64,000 bases of DNA from Myxococcota bacterium (GTDB taxonomy: Bacteria; Myxococcota_A; Bradymonadia; UBA7976; UBA1532). Location: NCBI GenBank assembly GCA_963169045.1, contig CAUJDF010000038.1, forward strand, positions 124,001-188,000, in the 5' to 3' direction. The position numbers and the translations under genes are program-made. Shown one piece after another: positions 39,777 to 47,485 of the stretch (positions are counted from its first letter, which is position 1; each line of letters opens with the position of its first letter). A model generated the notes under the pieces. It ran no database searches. It saw only the letters and a list, made by a program, of their open reading frames with translations, and was not told where the DNA came from.

Positions 39777-41999
39777 TCAGGCGGGCGTCGCGCGGCGCCC
39801 CGCCTCGCCCGTGCGCGGCGCGCGCGCGGCCGGCACCGCGCCCTCGCCGTAGAAGGTGACGCCCTCCTCGGCCATCTCGGCGAGCAGCGGCGCCGGCTCG
39901 AAGCGCACGCCGTGGCGGTCGCGCAGCGCCACGAGGCGGTCATGCACGTCGCGCGGCCCGAGCGCGTCGACGAGCCGGAACGGGCCGCCCCGATACGCCG
40001 GGAAGCCCACGCCGAGCACCGCGCCGACGTCGCCGTCGCGCGTGCTGCCGAGCACGCCCTCGCCGTGGCACCACAGCGCCTCGTTGACGAGCCGCAGCAC
40101 GCACCGCCAGGCAAGGTCCTCGGACGGCTCGCCGTCGCCACGCGGCTGGACGCCGAGCACCGGATACACGGACGCGTCGACCTCGCCCCGCGCGCGATAG
40201 AAGCCGCGCCCGTTCTTCTTGCCGTAGCGCCGGTCGTCCACCAGCCAGCGCAGCCCCGGCCAGGGGCCGATGCGGGGCCCGTAAGCCTCGGCCAGCAGCG
40301 TGTTCACGCGCGCCGAGACGTCGAGCCCGATCTCGTCGAGCAGCCGGAAGGGCCCGACCGGAAAGCCGAATTCGACGAGCGCGCGGTCGACGGCCTCGAT
40401 GGACGCCCCCTCCGAGACGAGGTGTCCGGCCTCGCTCAGCAGCGGCGCGAGGATGCGCGTGGTGAAGAACCCCGGCCCGTCCTTCACCACGATCGCCGTC
40501 TTGCCCTGGCTCCGCGCGAGCGCGACGCACGTCGCGGTCACCCACGGCGCCGTGCGAGGGCCCGGCACCACCTCGACGAGCGGCATGCGCGCGACCGGCG
40601 AGAAGTAGTGCATGCCGATCACCGTCTCGGGGTGCACGCTCGCGGCGGCGATGTCGGCGATCGGCAGGGCCGAGGCGTTCGAGGCGAAGATCACGTCGGG
40701 GCCGGCGACGGCCTCCACCTCGCGCAGCACCTGCCGCTTCAGCTCGAGGTCCTCGTAGACGGCTTCGATGACGACGTCGCAGCGCTCGAAGCCGCGGTAG
40801 TCGACCGTCGGCGTGATGTGGTGCCAGCGGCGCTCCATCTCGAGCGGGTCGATGCGCCCGCCGGCACGCCGACGCTCGAGCATCCCGCGCAGGCGGCGCA
40901 GGGCCTCGCCGACGCGGTCGTCGTCGCGGTCCTTCAGGCGGACGGGCAGCCGCGCACAGTCCGCCGTCACGTAGGCGATGCCGGTGCCCATGAGGCCGCA
41001 GCCGAGCACGCCCACGCGGTGCACCGTGCGCGGCGAGGCGCCCGTGTCGTTCGGCACGAGCGGCCCGTGATCGATCGCCCGGCGCGCGAGGAAGAGGCGC
41101 ACGAGCTCGCGCGACGGCGCCGCCGTCGCCACCTCGCCGAACGCCCGCGCCTCCGCTTCGAGGCCCGCTTCCGGCCCGCGCTCGAGGCCCGCGCGGACCG
41201 TGTCGAGCAGCCGCTCGCCCACCGGGAGGAGCCAGCGCGCGCGGTCCGCCAGGCGCCGCCGCGCCTGCTCGAACACGACGCGGCGCCCCACCGGGTTCTC
41301 GGCGACCGCCAGCGACTCGAGCTCGTCGCGCGAGAACAGCCGCGACAGCCGCTCCCGGAACGTCTCGCGCCGCCGCGCCGTCTCCGCCAGCCGCAGCGCG
41401 TGTCGCGCCGCCACGTCCACCAGGATGCCGCGCGGCACCACCTCGTCGACGAGCGCCACCTCGAGCGCCTCGAGCGCGCCCAGCCGCCGTCCACCGAGGA
41501 AGAGCTCGAGCGCCCGCTGGACGCCCACGAGGCGCGGCAGCCGCTGCGTCCCGCCCGCGCCCGGCAGCAGCCCGAGGTGGATCTCCGGGTGCCCGAGCCG
41601 CGTCGCGCGGTCGTCGCTGGCGACGCGCGCGTCGCACGCCACGGCGAGCTCCAGGCCCGCGCCGAAGCACGCGCCGTGGATCGCCGCGACCACCGGCTTC
41701 TCGAGCGCCGCGATCCGGCCGGTGATGCGCTGGGCCGTGCGCGCCAGCGACGTGCCCTGGGCGGCGTCGCGACAACGCAGGACCACCTCGAGATCGACGC
41801 CGGCGATGAAGGCGTCCGGCTTCGCGGACGTGAACACGACGGCCCGCACGTCGTTTGCGCCGCTCAGGTCGTCCAGCACGCCGTCGAGCTCCTCGACGAA
41901 CGCCCCGGAGATCAGGTTCAGCGGCTGCCCGGGCACGTCCAGCCGCACCACCGCCACTTCGTCCTGACGGACCTCGATGTCGAAAGCCCTCGCCACCAT
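39777..41999 (-). CDS. fadJ: Fatty acid oxidation complex alpha subunit
   Basis: 740 residues, the usual length. The N-terminal enoyl-CoA hydratase part holds the oxyanion-hole region EKPVVAAIHGACFGAGLEL and the catalytic Glu region HPEIHLGLLPGAGGTQRLPR. The C-terminal 3-hydroxyacyl-CoA dehydrogenase part starts VGVLGCGLMGTGIAYVTA (NAD site) with the catalytic His in IGMHYFSPVARMPLVEVV. It performs two successive steps of beta-oxidation. The ATG overlaps the thiolase stop by one base (TGATG); an upstream GTG is also possible. Confidence 0.93.
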   Translation of the reverse strand: MVARAFDIEVRQDEVAVVRLDVPGQPLNLISGAFVEELDGVLDDLSGANDVRAVVFTSAKPDAFIAGVDLEVVLRCRDAAQGTSLARTAQRITGRIAALEKPVVAAIHGACFGAGLELAVACDARVASDDRATRLGHPEIHLGLLPGAGGTQRLPRLVGVQRALELFLGGRRLGALEALEVALVDEVVPRGILVDVAARHALRLAETARRRETFRERLSRLFSRDELESLAVAENPVGRRVVFEQARRRLADRARWLLPVGERLLDTVRAGLERGPEAGLEAEARAFGEVATAAPSRELVRLFLARRAIDHGPLVPNDTGASPRTVHRVGVLGCGLMGTGIAYVTADCARLPVRLKDRDDDRVGEALRRLRGMLERRRAGGRIDPLEMERRWHHITPTVDYRGFERCDVVIEAVYEDLELKRQVLREVEAVAGPDVIFASNASALPIADIAAASVHPETVIGMHYFSPVARMPLVEVVPGPRTAPWVTATCVALARSQGKTAIVVKDGPGFFTTRILAPLLSEAGHLVSEGASIEAVDRALVEFGFPVGPFRLLDEIGLDVSARVNTLLAEAYGPRIGPWPGLRWLVDDRRYGKKNGRGFYRARGEVDASVYPVLGVQPRGDGEPSEDLAWRCVLRLVNEALWCHGEGVLGSTRDGDVGAVLGVGFPAYRGGPFRLVDALGPRDVHDRLVALRDRHGVRFEPAPLLAEMAEEGVTFYGEGAVPAARAPRTGEAGRRATPA

Positions 42000-43285
42000 C
42001 ACGCCACCTCCAGGACCACCGCCGCGCCGAGCCCTCCGGCGGCGCAGGCGGTGGCCAGCGCAAGGCCGCCGCCGGTGCGTCGCAGCGCGCGCAGGGTCTG
42101 CACGATCTGGCGCACGCCGGTGGCGGCGTAGGGGTGCCCGAGGGCGAGGGAGCCCCCGCACACGTTGAAACGGTCCCAGTCGACGTCGCCGATCGCGCGG
42201 TCGCGTCCCAGGCGCTCGCGGGCGAAGGTCGCGCTGCCGAACGCCTGCACGACGGAGAGCACCTGGGCGGCGAACGACTCGTGCATGTCGACGAGGTCGA
42301 CGTCGGCCAGAGTCGCGCCCGCGCGCTCGAGCGCCCGCGGCGTCGCGTGCGCCGCGCCCATGAGCAGCTCGTCGCGCGGATCGCACGCCGCGAAGCCGTA
42401 GCTGCGCACATACCCGAGCGGCGCGAAGCCGAGCGCGCGCGCCTTGTCCTCGCGCATGAGCACCATCGCCGCCGCGCCGTCGACCGGCGCCGCCGCCGTG
42501 GCCGTGGTGACCGTGCCGTGGCGCGCGTCGAACGCCGGCGCGAAGGCGGCGAGGTCATCGAGGCTCGTCTCGCGGTCGACGGTCTCGTCCTCGTGGACGG
42601 CGTGGAATGACGGCGGCACGTACAGCGGCATGACCTCGTCGTCGAAGCGGCCCTCGGCCCACGCCCGCGCCGCCCGCGAGTGGCTGCGATGGGCGAGCTC
42701 GTCCTGGGCGGCGCGGCCGATGCCGTACGCCTTCGCCAGGCGCTCGGCGTGCTCGCCCAGCGTCAGCCCCGTCGAGGGATCGCGCGGCCCGGGCGCGACG
42801 GGCACGAGGTCGCGCGGCCGCAGCTCCGTCAGCGCCTTCGCGCGCTCCGTGAACGTCCGCGCGGCGCTCGCCGTCCGCAGCGCCTCGGACAGGTGCCGGG
42901 ACGCCGCGATGGGCACGTCGCTCGCGCTGTCGGCGCCGCCGGCGACAACGCAGTCCGCGTCGCCGGCCTCGATCGCCTGCAGCGCGGCCACCGTCGCGCG
43001 GAAGCCGGTGACGCACGCGCACGACACCGTGTAGGCCTCGGCGCCTGTCGGCAGCCCCGCGCCGAGCGCGACCTCCCGCGCGAAGTTCGGCACCGTCGGC
43101 GACGGCACCGCCTGCCCGAACACGACCATCCCCACCTCGGCGGCGTCGACGCCGGCGCGTTGGAACATCTCGGCGACGCACAGCCGCGCAAGGTCGAGCG
43201 CCGAAAGGTGCCGGAACGCGCCCTCGCGCCGGCCGAACGGCGTGCGCAACCCGGCGACGATGGCGGCGCGCTTCCCTCTGGCCAT
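41999..43285 (-). CDS. fadI: Acetyl-CoA acyltransferase (beta subunit)
   Basis: 428 residues; GGAGGAG precedes the ATG. The thiolase nucleophile is the second Cys of VSCACVTGFRA; the His is in GGSLALGHPYAATGVRQI and the second Cys in CAAGGLGAAVVLE. Length and the FadI-like spacing fit the trifunctional-complex beta subunit, which cleaves 3-ketoacyl-CoA to acetyl-CoA. It is the first gene of the two-gene beta-oxidation operon. Upstream is a 200-bp divergent region with a perfect 16-bp palindrome. Confidence 0.93.
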   Translation of the reverse strand: MARGKRAAIVAGLRTPFGRREGAFRHLSALDLARLCVAEMFQRAGVDAAEVGMVVFGQAVPSPTVPNFAREVALGAGLPTGAEAYTVSCACVTGFRATVAALQAIEAGDADCVVAGGADSASDVPIAASRHLSEALRTASAARTFTERAKALTELRPRDLVPVAPGPRDPSTGLTLGEHAERLAKAYGIGRAAQDELAHRSHSRAARAWAEGRFDDEVMPLYVPPSFHAVHEDETVDRETSLDDLAAFAPAFDARHGTVTTATAAAPVDGAAAMVLMREDKARALGFAPLGYVRSYGFAACDPRDELLMGAAHATPRALERAGATLADVDLVDMHESFAAQVLSVVQAFGSATFARERLGRDRAIGDVDWDRFNVCGGSLALGHPYAATGVRQIVQTLRALRRTGGGLALATACAAGGLGAAVVLEVA

Positions 43286-43373
43286 GACGAGCTCCTCCCC
43301 CCGGAACGCAGGCGGGAGAAGCATCGCCCGTGCCGTCGCCCGCCGGCGACATGACGCGGATGGGTCGGGGCGG

Positions 43374-43411
43374 AACGCCTCGAAAACGGGGAGAAACGCC
43401 TCGCGAGGCGT
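43374..43411. promoter_or_regulatory. Palindrome and repeated half-site upstream of the fadI-fadJ operon
   Basis: ACGCCTCGCGAGGCGT (43396-43411) is a perfect 16-bp palindrome. Its half AACGCCTCG occurs again at 43374-43382, exactly 21 bp (two helix turns) from the copy in the palindrome. Lying between divergent genes, this looks like a repressor site, for example of a fatty-acid-responsive TetR/FadR-type factor, though none is encoded nearby. Confidence 0.5.
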
Positions 43412-43485
43412 CGCCGTGAGACGCCGGGCGCCGCCGTATGGACCGGCGCCGGGCTCTCCGTCAAGATGACCGCGAGGTGCGCGCC

Positions 43486-44070
43486 ATGGCCCCTGCCGAG
43501 AAGCTGCACATGACCGAGGACGAGTACGTCGCGTTCGAGCGCGCGTCCGACCTCAAGCACGAGTACGCGAACGGCGACGCGTGGGCGATGTCGGGCGGCA
43601 CGCCGGAGCACTCGCTCATCGCCGCCAACGTCGTCGGCGCGCTCTGGGGAAGACTGCGGGGCCGCCCCTGCCGCGCCTACCAGAGCGACCTGAGCGTCCA
43701 TGTCGAAGAGACGGGCCTGTACGCCTACCCCGACGCGACGGTGATCTGCGGATCGCTCCGCGTCCACCCGAAGGACGGCCGCTCGGCGCTCAACCCCAAG
43801 GTGATCTTCGAGGTGCTCTCGGACACGAGCGAGGCGTACGACCGCGGCGCGAAGTTCCAGCATTACGCGCGGTTGCCGGACCTTGCCGAGTACGTGCTCG
43901 TCGCGCAGAGCCAGCGGCGGGTCGAGCACTATCGCCGGCTCGAGAGCGGGCAGTGGCTCCTCACCGCGTACCCGCCGGGCGCCGAGGTCGAGCTGCCCGC
44001 GCTGGGCATCGCGCTGCCGCTCGACGAGATCTATGCCGGGCTCGAGGGCCTGCCGACCGAGCCTGCCTAA
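43486..44070 (+). CDS. Uma2-family (DUF820) endonuclease-like protein
   Basis: 194 residues from ATG (MAPAEKLHMTEDEYVAFE; GAGGTG upstream). Restriction-endonuclease-like landmarks of the family are present: KHEYANGDAWAMSGGTPEH at the start, the acidic site YAYPDATVICG, and the PKVIFEVLSDTSEAYDRGAK motif with E and K. The Asp/Glu...Lys set suggests an intact metal-dependent nuclease site. Family members are scattered, often in multiple copies, and their biology is unknown. It overlaps the convergent small secreted protein gene by 4 bp. Confidence 0.88.
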   Translation: MAPAEKLHMTEDEYVAFERASDLKHEYANGDAWAMSGGTPEHSLIAANVVGALWGRLRGRPCRAYQSDLSVHVEETGLYAYPDATVICGSLRVHPKDGRSALNPKVIFEVLSDTSEAYDRGAKFQHYARLPDLAEYVLVAQSQRRVEHYRRLESGQWLLTAYPPGAEVELPALGIALPLDEIYAGLEGLPTEPA

Positions 44071-44324
44071 CGCAGGGAGACGTCGTGGGCGCTCGCCTTC
44101 AGCCCCGGCAGGACGTCGCGCTTGAGGCGGACGAGGCTGTCGAACTTCGGCGCCTTGCGCGCCTGGATCAGGTCGCCGAGCGGCTTCGCGTGCCGCCCTT
44201 CGAGATACATCGCGTCCATGTCGATGAACGTCGTCCGGACGGGCTTCCCGTCGTCCTTCTGGGCGAACGCCGCCGCCGGCGCGAGCGAGAGCCCCGCGAG
44301 CAGCAGTGCCGAAGACATGCGCAT
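44067..44324 (-). CDS. Small secreted hypothetical protein
   Basis: 85 residues with a signal peptide ending APAAAFAQ. The mature 60 residues (TTFIDMDAMYLEGRHAKPLG, PKFDSLVRLKRDVLPGLKAS) are charged and unrecognised; a VxxxFIDxDAxxIEGxxxxP-type start resembles small myxobacterial exported proteins. GGTGAT precedes the ATG. Its stop overlaps the Uma2 gene stop on the other strand. Confidence 0.7.
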   Translation of the reverse strand: MRMSSALLLAGLSLAPAAAFAQKDDGKPVRTTFIDMDAMYLEGRHAKPLGDLIQARKAPKFDSLVRLKRDVLPGLKASAHDVSLR

Positions 44325-44370
44325 GGCATCACCCCCTGGTCGCGCGTAGAGTGCGCCGTCTCATCGTGAC

Positions 44371-44388
44371 GCGCCCCGCGCGGGGCGC
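44371..44388. promoter_or_regulatory. Perfect 18-bp palindrome upstream of the VOC gene
   Basis: GCGCCCCGCGCGGGGCGC lies 19 to 36 bases upstream of the GTG start at 44407, downstream of a possible -10 element TAGAGT (44347-44352). It could act as an operator or as a strong leader hairpin that limits translation. Confidence 0.4.
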
Positions 44389-44406
44389 CAGGGCAGGAAT
44401 CTGCAC

Positions 44407-44787
44407 GTGGAGCACGTCCTGACGATCCTCGCCGTCGACGACCTCGAAGCCATGGCGGCGTTCCATCGCGCCGCGCTGGGATGGCAGACGGCGGTCGACG
44501 TGCCGGTCTACGTCGAGCTCGTCTCGCCCGGCGGACGCCGGCTCGGTCTGTATCAGCGCGAGGCGTTCGCGCGCGTGACGGGCGAGAGGCCAGCGTCCCG
44601 CGAGGGCCTGAGCGGCTGCGAGCTGTACTTCCACTGCGACGACCCGGCGGCAGCCGCCGAGCGCGTCGCCGCGGCGGGCGGGCGCCTGCTCTCCCCGCTC
44701 GCGCCGCGCCCTTGGGGCGACCTCGCCGCCTACTTCGCCGATCCCGAGGGGAACGTGGTCGTCGTCGCGCGCCCGCTCACCGCCTGA
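44407..44787 (+). CDS. VOC-superfamily (glyoxalase/bleomycin resistance-like) protein
   Basis: 126 residues from GTG. One VOC module: EHVLTILAVDDLEAMAAFHR opens the first beta-alpha-beta unit, and LYFHCDDPAAAAERVAAAGG plus AAYFADPEGNVVVVARPL form the second, which is the standard pattern. Such proteins bind a metal and act on small electrophilic or aromatic substrates. The substrate is unknown. The last 11 bases overlap the convergent gene. Confidence 0.87.
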   Translation: MEHVLTILAVDDLEAMAAFHRAALGWQTAVDVPVYVELVSPGGRRLGLYQREAFARVTGERPASREGLSGCELYFHCDDPAAAAERVAAAGGRLLSPLAPRPWGDLAAYFADPEGNVVVVARPLTA

Positions 44788-45886
44788 GGACGGCGACGCG
44801 CCGGATGTCCTCGGCCCGCACGTCGACGAGGCGCCCCTCGACGTCGATCAGCGCGCGCAGGCCGTTATAACCCCGCAGAATCCCTGTGAAATCCTGGTCG
44901 GGGGTCACGAGGCGGACGAAGCGGCCCACCGCGCGCTCGAGCTCGCGCTCGACGGGCGTCGTCGCCGGCAGGCGCGTCTCGCGGTCGTACGCGTGGCGCA
45001 CCAGCTCGTCGACGTAGGGGTTGTCGCGCTCGTCGTAGCCGTAGACCTGCAGGAACGCCTCCGCCCAGCGCCGCTTCTCGGCGGGCGAGACCACCTCGAG
45101 GCGCAGCAGCCGCGCGAGGCGCCTCCAGTCGCGATCCCGCGACTCGGCGCGGCGCTGCCGGGCGTCGCGCTCCGCGCGCAGCTTCGCGGCGTGCGCCTCC
45201 CACGCGGCGGCGCGCCCGTCGGCGAACGCCTTCCACTTCGGCGCGCGCGCCCCCACCGTCCGCCACGCGGCCGCCTTCTCGGCCGGAGAGCCGCGGCCGC
45301 GGTCCGCGCGGACCGCGCGGTCGTAGGCCTCGAGCGCGTCGATGTCGACCTCCGCGAACGACAGCGCCGCGTCGGAGAGCGGTGCCGGGCCGTCGTCCGC
45401 CACCGGCGGCGGCGGCAGCTCACGCCGGCGCAGCGCGAGGCCGGAGAGCGCCGCGCGCGCCGCCTCCACCACCGGCCCCTCGAGCCCGAGCACCGAAGGC
45501 GCGCGCGCCGTCGCGTCCGCGAGCAGCCGGCCCTCGCGCGTCTCGTGCAGACGCAGGACGAGGCGCAGCTCCCCGCCGAAGCGCACCACCTCCCCCGACA
45601 GCACGAAGTCCGCGCCGATGTTGCGGCCCGTCTCGACGTCGCAGTCCCCGACGCAGTCCTCGAGGGTGCGCCCCGGCGGCAACAGCTCGAGCAGGTTCTC
45701 GCGGGTCATGACGAGGAAGCGGTCCACCGGCAGGCGCAACGCTTCGCCGCGGACCAGCCCCGCCAGGTAGCTGACCTCCTGGCCCTCGAGCGCGGCGGGG
45801 TTGCCCAGCTCGAGCACGGCGACGCGTCGCGGCTCGGCGCCGGCGGCGAAGGGCAGCATCAGGAGAGTGACGAGGACGAAGCGCAT
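44777..45886 (-). CDS. Periplasmic CsgG/FlgT-type hypothetical protein
   Basis: 369 residues with a signal peptide (LVTLLMLPFAAGA). Residues 20-160 fit the CsgG-like fold (RRVAVLELGNPAAL, FLVMTRENLLELLPPG, GADFVLSGEVVRFGGELRLV), a nucleotide-free alpha/beta domain used in outer-membrane secretion and lipoprotein assembly factors. The middle is a long charged helix (about 215-275, WEAHAAKLRAERDARQRRAE). The C-terminus (DFTGILRGYNGLRALIDVEG) is unassigned. It is the last of four envelope genes on this strand. Confidence 0.72.
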   Translation of the reverse strand: MRFVLVTLLMLPFAAGAEPRRVAVLELGNPAALEGQEVSYLAGLVRGEALRLPVDRFLVMTRENLLELLPPGRTLEDCVGDCDVETGRNIGADFVLSGEVVRFGGELRLVLRLHETREGRLLADATARAPSVLGLEGPVVEAARAALSGLALRRRELPPPPVADDGPAPLSDAALSFAEVDIDALEAYDRAVRADRGRGSPAEKAAAWRTVGARAPKWKAFADGRAAAWEAHAAKLRAERDARQRRAESRDRDWRRLARLLRLEVVSPAEKRRWAEAFLQVYGYDERDNPYVDELVRHAYDRETRLPATTPVERELERAVGRFVRLVTPDQDFTGILRGYNGLRALIDVEGRLVDVRAEDIRRVAVLRR

Positions 45887-45899
45887 GGCCCCCCTCCGA

Positions 45900-46457
45900 T
45901 CACTCCGTTCGACGCGCCTCCGCCAACATGCGATCCGCGTAGTCCGCGCCTTCCTCGCCGAAGATCGCGCGGACCTTGCCGTCCGCCCCGATCACCACCG
46001 TCCGGGGCAGCCGCAGGACCTCGCGCCCGCCCTCGACCTCGGCGCCGCCGAGCGCCCGCGCCGCGCGACCGAACGGGTCGAGCAACACCGTCGCATCGGC
46101 GAGGTCGCGCGCGGCGAGCCACGGCCCGACCACCTCGGCCGGCTCGCCGATGGCGACGAGCACGAGGTCGAGACCCTGCGCGACGAGGTCGCCGCGTCGC
46201 GCGGCGAGCGCCCTCAGGCCGCGCTCGCAGGGCGCGCACGTCGTCGCGAAGAACACGAGCGCGTGCGCCTTGCCGGGCCGCTGCAGCAGCTTCGTGCGGT
46301 TGAGGATCTCGTTGCCCGGCGTCCAGCCCGCGAACCAGGGCGCCGGCTGTCCGACGACGGCGTCGCCGCTGCGCTCGAGCGCCACCGTGCGCTCCGCCGC
46401 GAGCGCCGGCGCCGCGAGCGCGAGCAGCAGCACGACCTCAGCGCGTCGGGAGGACAT
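45900..46457 (-). CDS. TlpA-like thioredoxin-fold protein
   Basis: 185 residues with a signal peptide (VVLLLALAAPALAA). The peroxiredoxin/TlpA fold shows VVGQPAPWFAGW, the redox motif FFATTCAPCERG (CAPC) and LPRTVVIGADGKVRAIF with the cis-Pro. It should act as a periplasmic thiol-disulfide reductase. Its start lies inside the end of the preceding lipoprotein gene (20-bp overlap), which points to coupling; the many Cys-rich exported proteins here would need such activity. Confidence 0.85.
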   Translation of the reverse strand: MSSRRAEVVLLLALAAPALAAERTVALERSGDAVVGQPAPWFAGWTPGNEILNRTKLLQRPGKAHALVFFATTCAPCERGLRALAARRGDLVAQGLDLVLVAIGEPAEVVGPWLAARDLADATVLLDPFGRAARALGGAEVEGGREVLRLPRTVVIGADGKVRAIFGEEGADYADRMLAEARRTE

Positions 46458-47442
46458 CGCCGATCTGTTGCCGGAGGGCGGCGGCGAGGGCGCCGCCCGC
46501 GAGCCGGTCGAGCAGCTGCCGGCGGGCGTCGTCCTCGCTGCGCGGGTGGGCGCCGACGACGCGGGCGCGCAGGGTGCCGAGGCCGGCGTGGGCGGCGCAG
46601 TCGCGCAGCTCGCCGTCGATCTGCAGCTCGCAGCTCGGGCCGAGCGGGCCGAGGCCGCAGGCGACCTTCGCCGCGGGGCGGAACTCGACGCCGGCGGCGC
46701 AGGTGTCGCCGGGCGCGGCGAGCAGGCCCGCGTCGCGGAACGCCCCGACGAGCGCGCCGGCGAGCGGCTCGCGCCACGCCTCGTCGGCGGCCGCGTCGAG
46801 GCGGAGCGTGACGCGCAGGTCGGCGAGCATCCGGGCGCGGCGGGCGCGCAGGGCGTCGCGGCGCTCGCGGTCGGTGGCGTACGGCCCGTACGCACGCCCC
46901 GTGACGCCCTCGATCTGGCGGCCGCGCGGCTCGAGCGCGTCGAACGCCGTCTCGGCCTGCCGGAAGCGCACGGTGAAGTCGGCGAGCCCGGCGGCGCCCT
47001 CTGCGGCGCCGGCGGCGGTCGTGAAGGCGGCGTGGCCGGCCACGTACTCGCGGCCGAGCAGGTCCTCGACCTCGTCGCGGTCGAGCGCCGCGAACGCCTG
47101 ACAGCGGCGGCCCTCGCAGTGCGTCGCCTCGCGGACCACCTTGATCAGCTCGCCGCGGTCGAATCGCGCTTTCTCGCGCGTGACGCTCTCGATGTCGTGC
47201 GACGGGCGGCCGTCCGTCTCGCCGGTGCGGACCGTCAGCGTCGCCTCGATCGAGGAGTCGATCTGCCGCGCCACGCCGGCGCGCGCCTCGGCTTCGGCCG
47301 CGTCGGGGCCCTCGTCCGAGAAGCCGTCGGCCGTGATGAAGCGCGACGCGGGATGCCGCGCCTTCCACGGCTCGGGGCGCGGCGCCTCCCCGCCGCAGCC
47401 GGCGAGCGCACAGACGACCAGCCCGAAGAGCGTGCCCCTCAC
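46438..47442 (-). CDS. LPP20-like lipoprotein
   Basis: 334 residues from GTG at 47442 (another GTG three codons upstream). The signal peptide has the lipobox ALAGC. Residues about 40-100 fit the LPP20 pattern, an Ala-rich helix after a Gly-containing strand (SDEGPDAAEAEARAGVARQI, EATLTVRT), and FAALDRDEVEDLLGREY follows the usual second motif. A Cys-rich C-terminal half is unassigned (CGLGPLGPSCELQIDGELRD). Such proteins sit in the outer membrane; function unknown. Confidence 0.72.
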   Translation of the reverse strand: MRGTLFGLVVCALAGCGGEAPRPEPWKARHPASRFITADGFSDEGPDAAEAEARAGVARQIDSSIEATLTVRTGETDGRPSHDIESVTREKARFDRGELIKVVREATHCEGRRCQAFAALDRDEVEDLLGREYVAGHAAFTTAAGAAEGAAGLADFTVRFRQAETAFDALEPRGRQIEGVTGRAYGPYATDRERRDALRARRARMLADLRVTLRLDAAADEAWREPLAGALVGAFRDAGLLAAPGDTCAAGVEFRPAAKVACGLGPLGPSCELQIDGELRDCAAHAGLGTLRARVVGAHPRSEDDARRQLLDRLAGGALAAALRQQIGDVLPTR

Positions 47443-47485
47443 GGCGTCCACCGTAGCAGCGACCCGCGGGACGGTCGAGCCGCGG

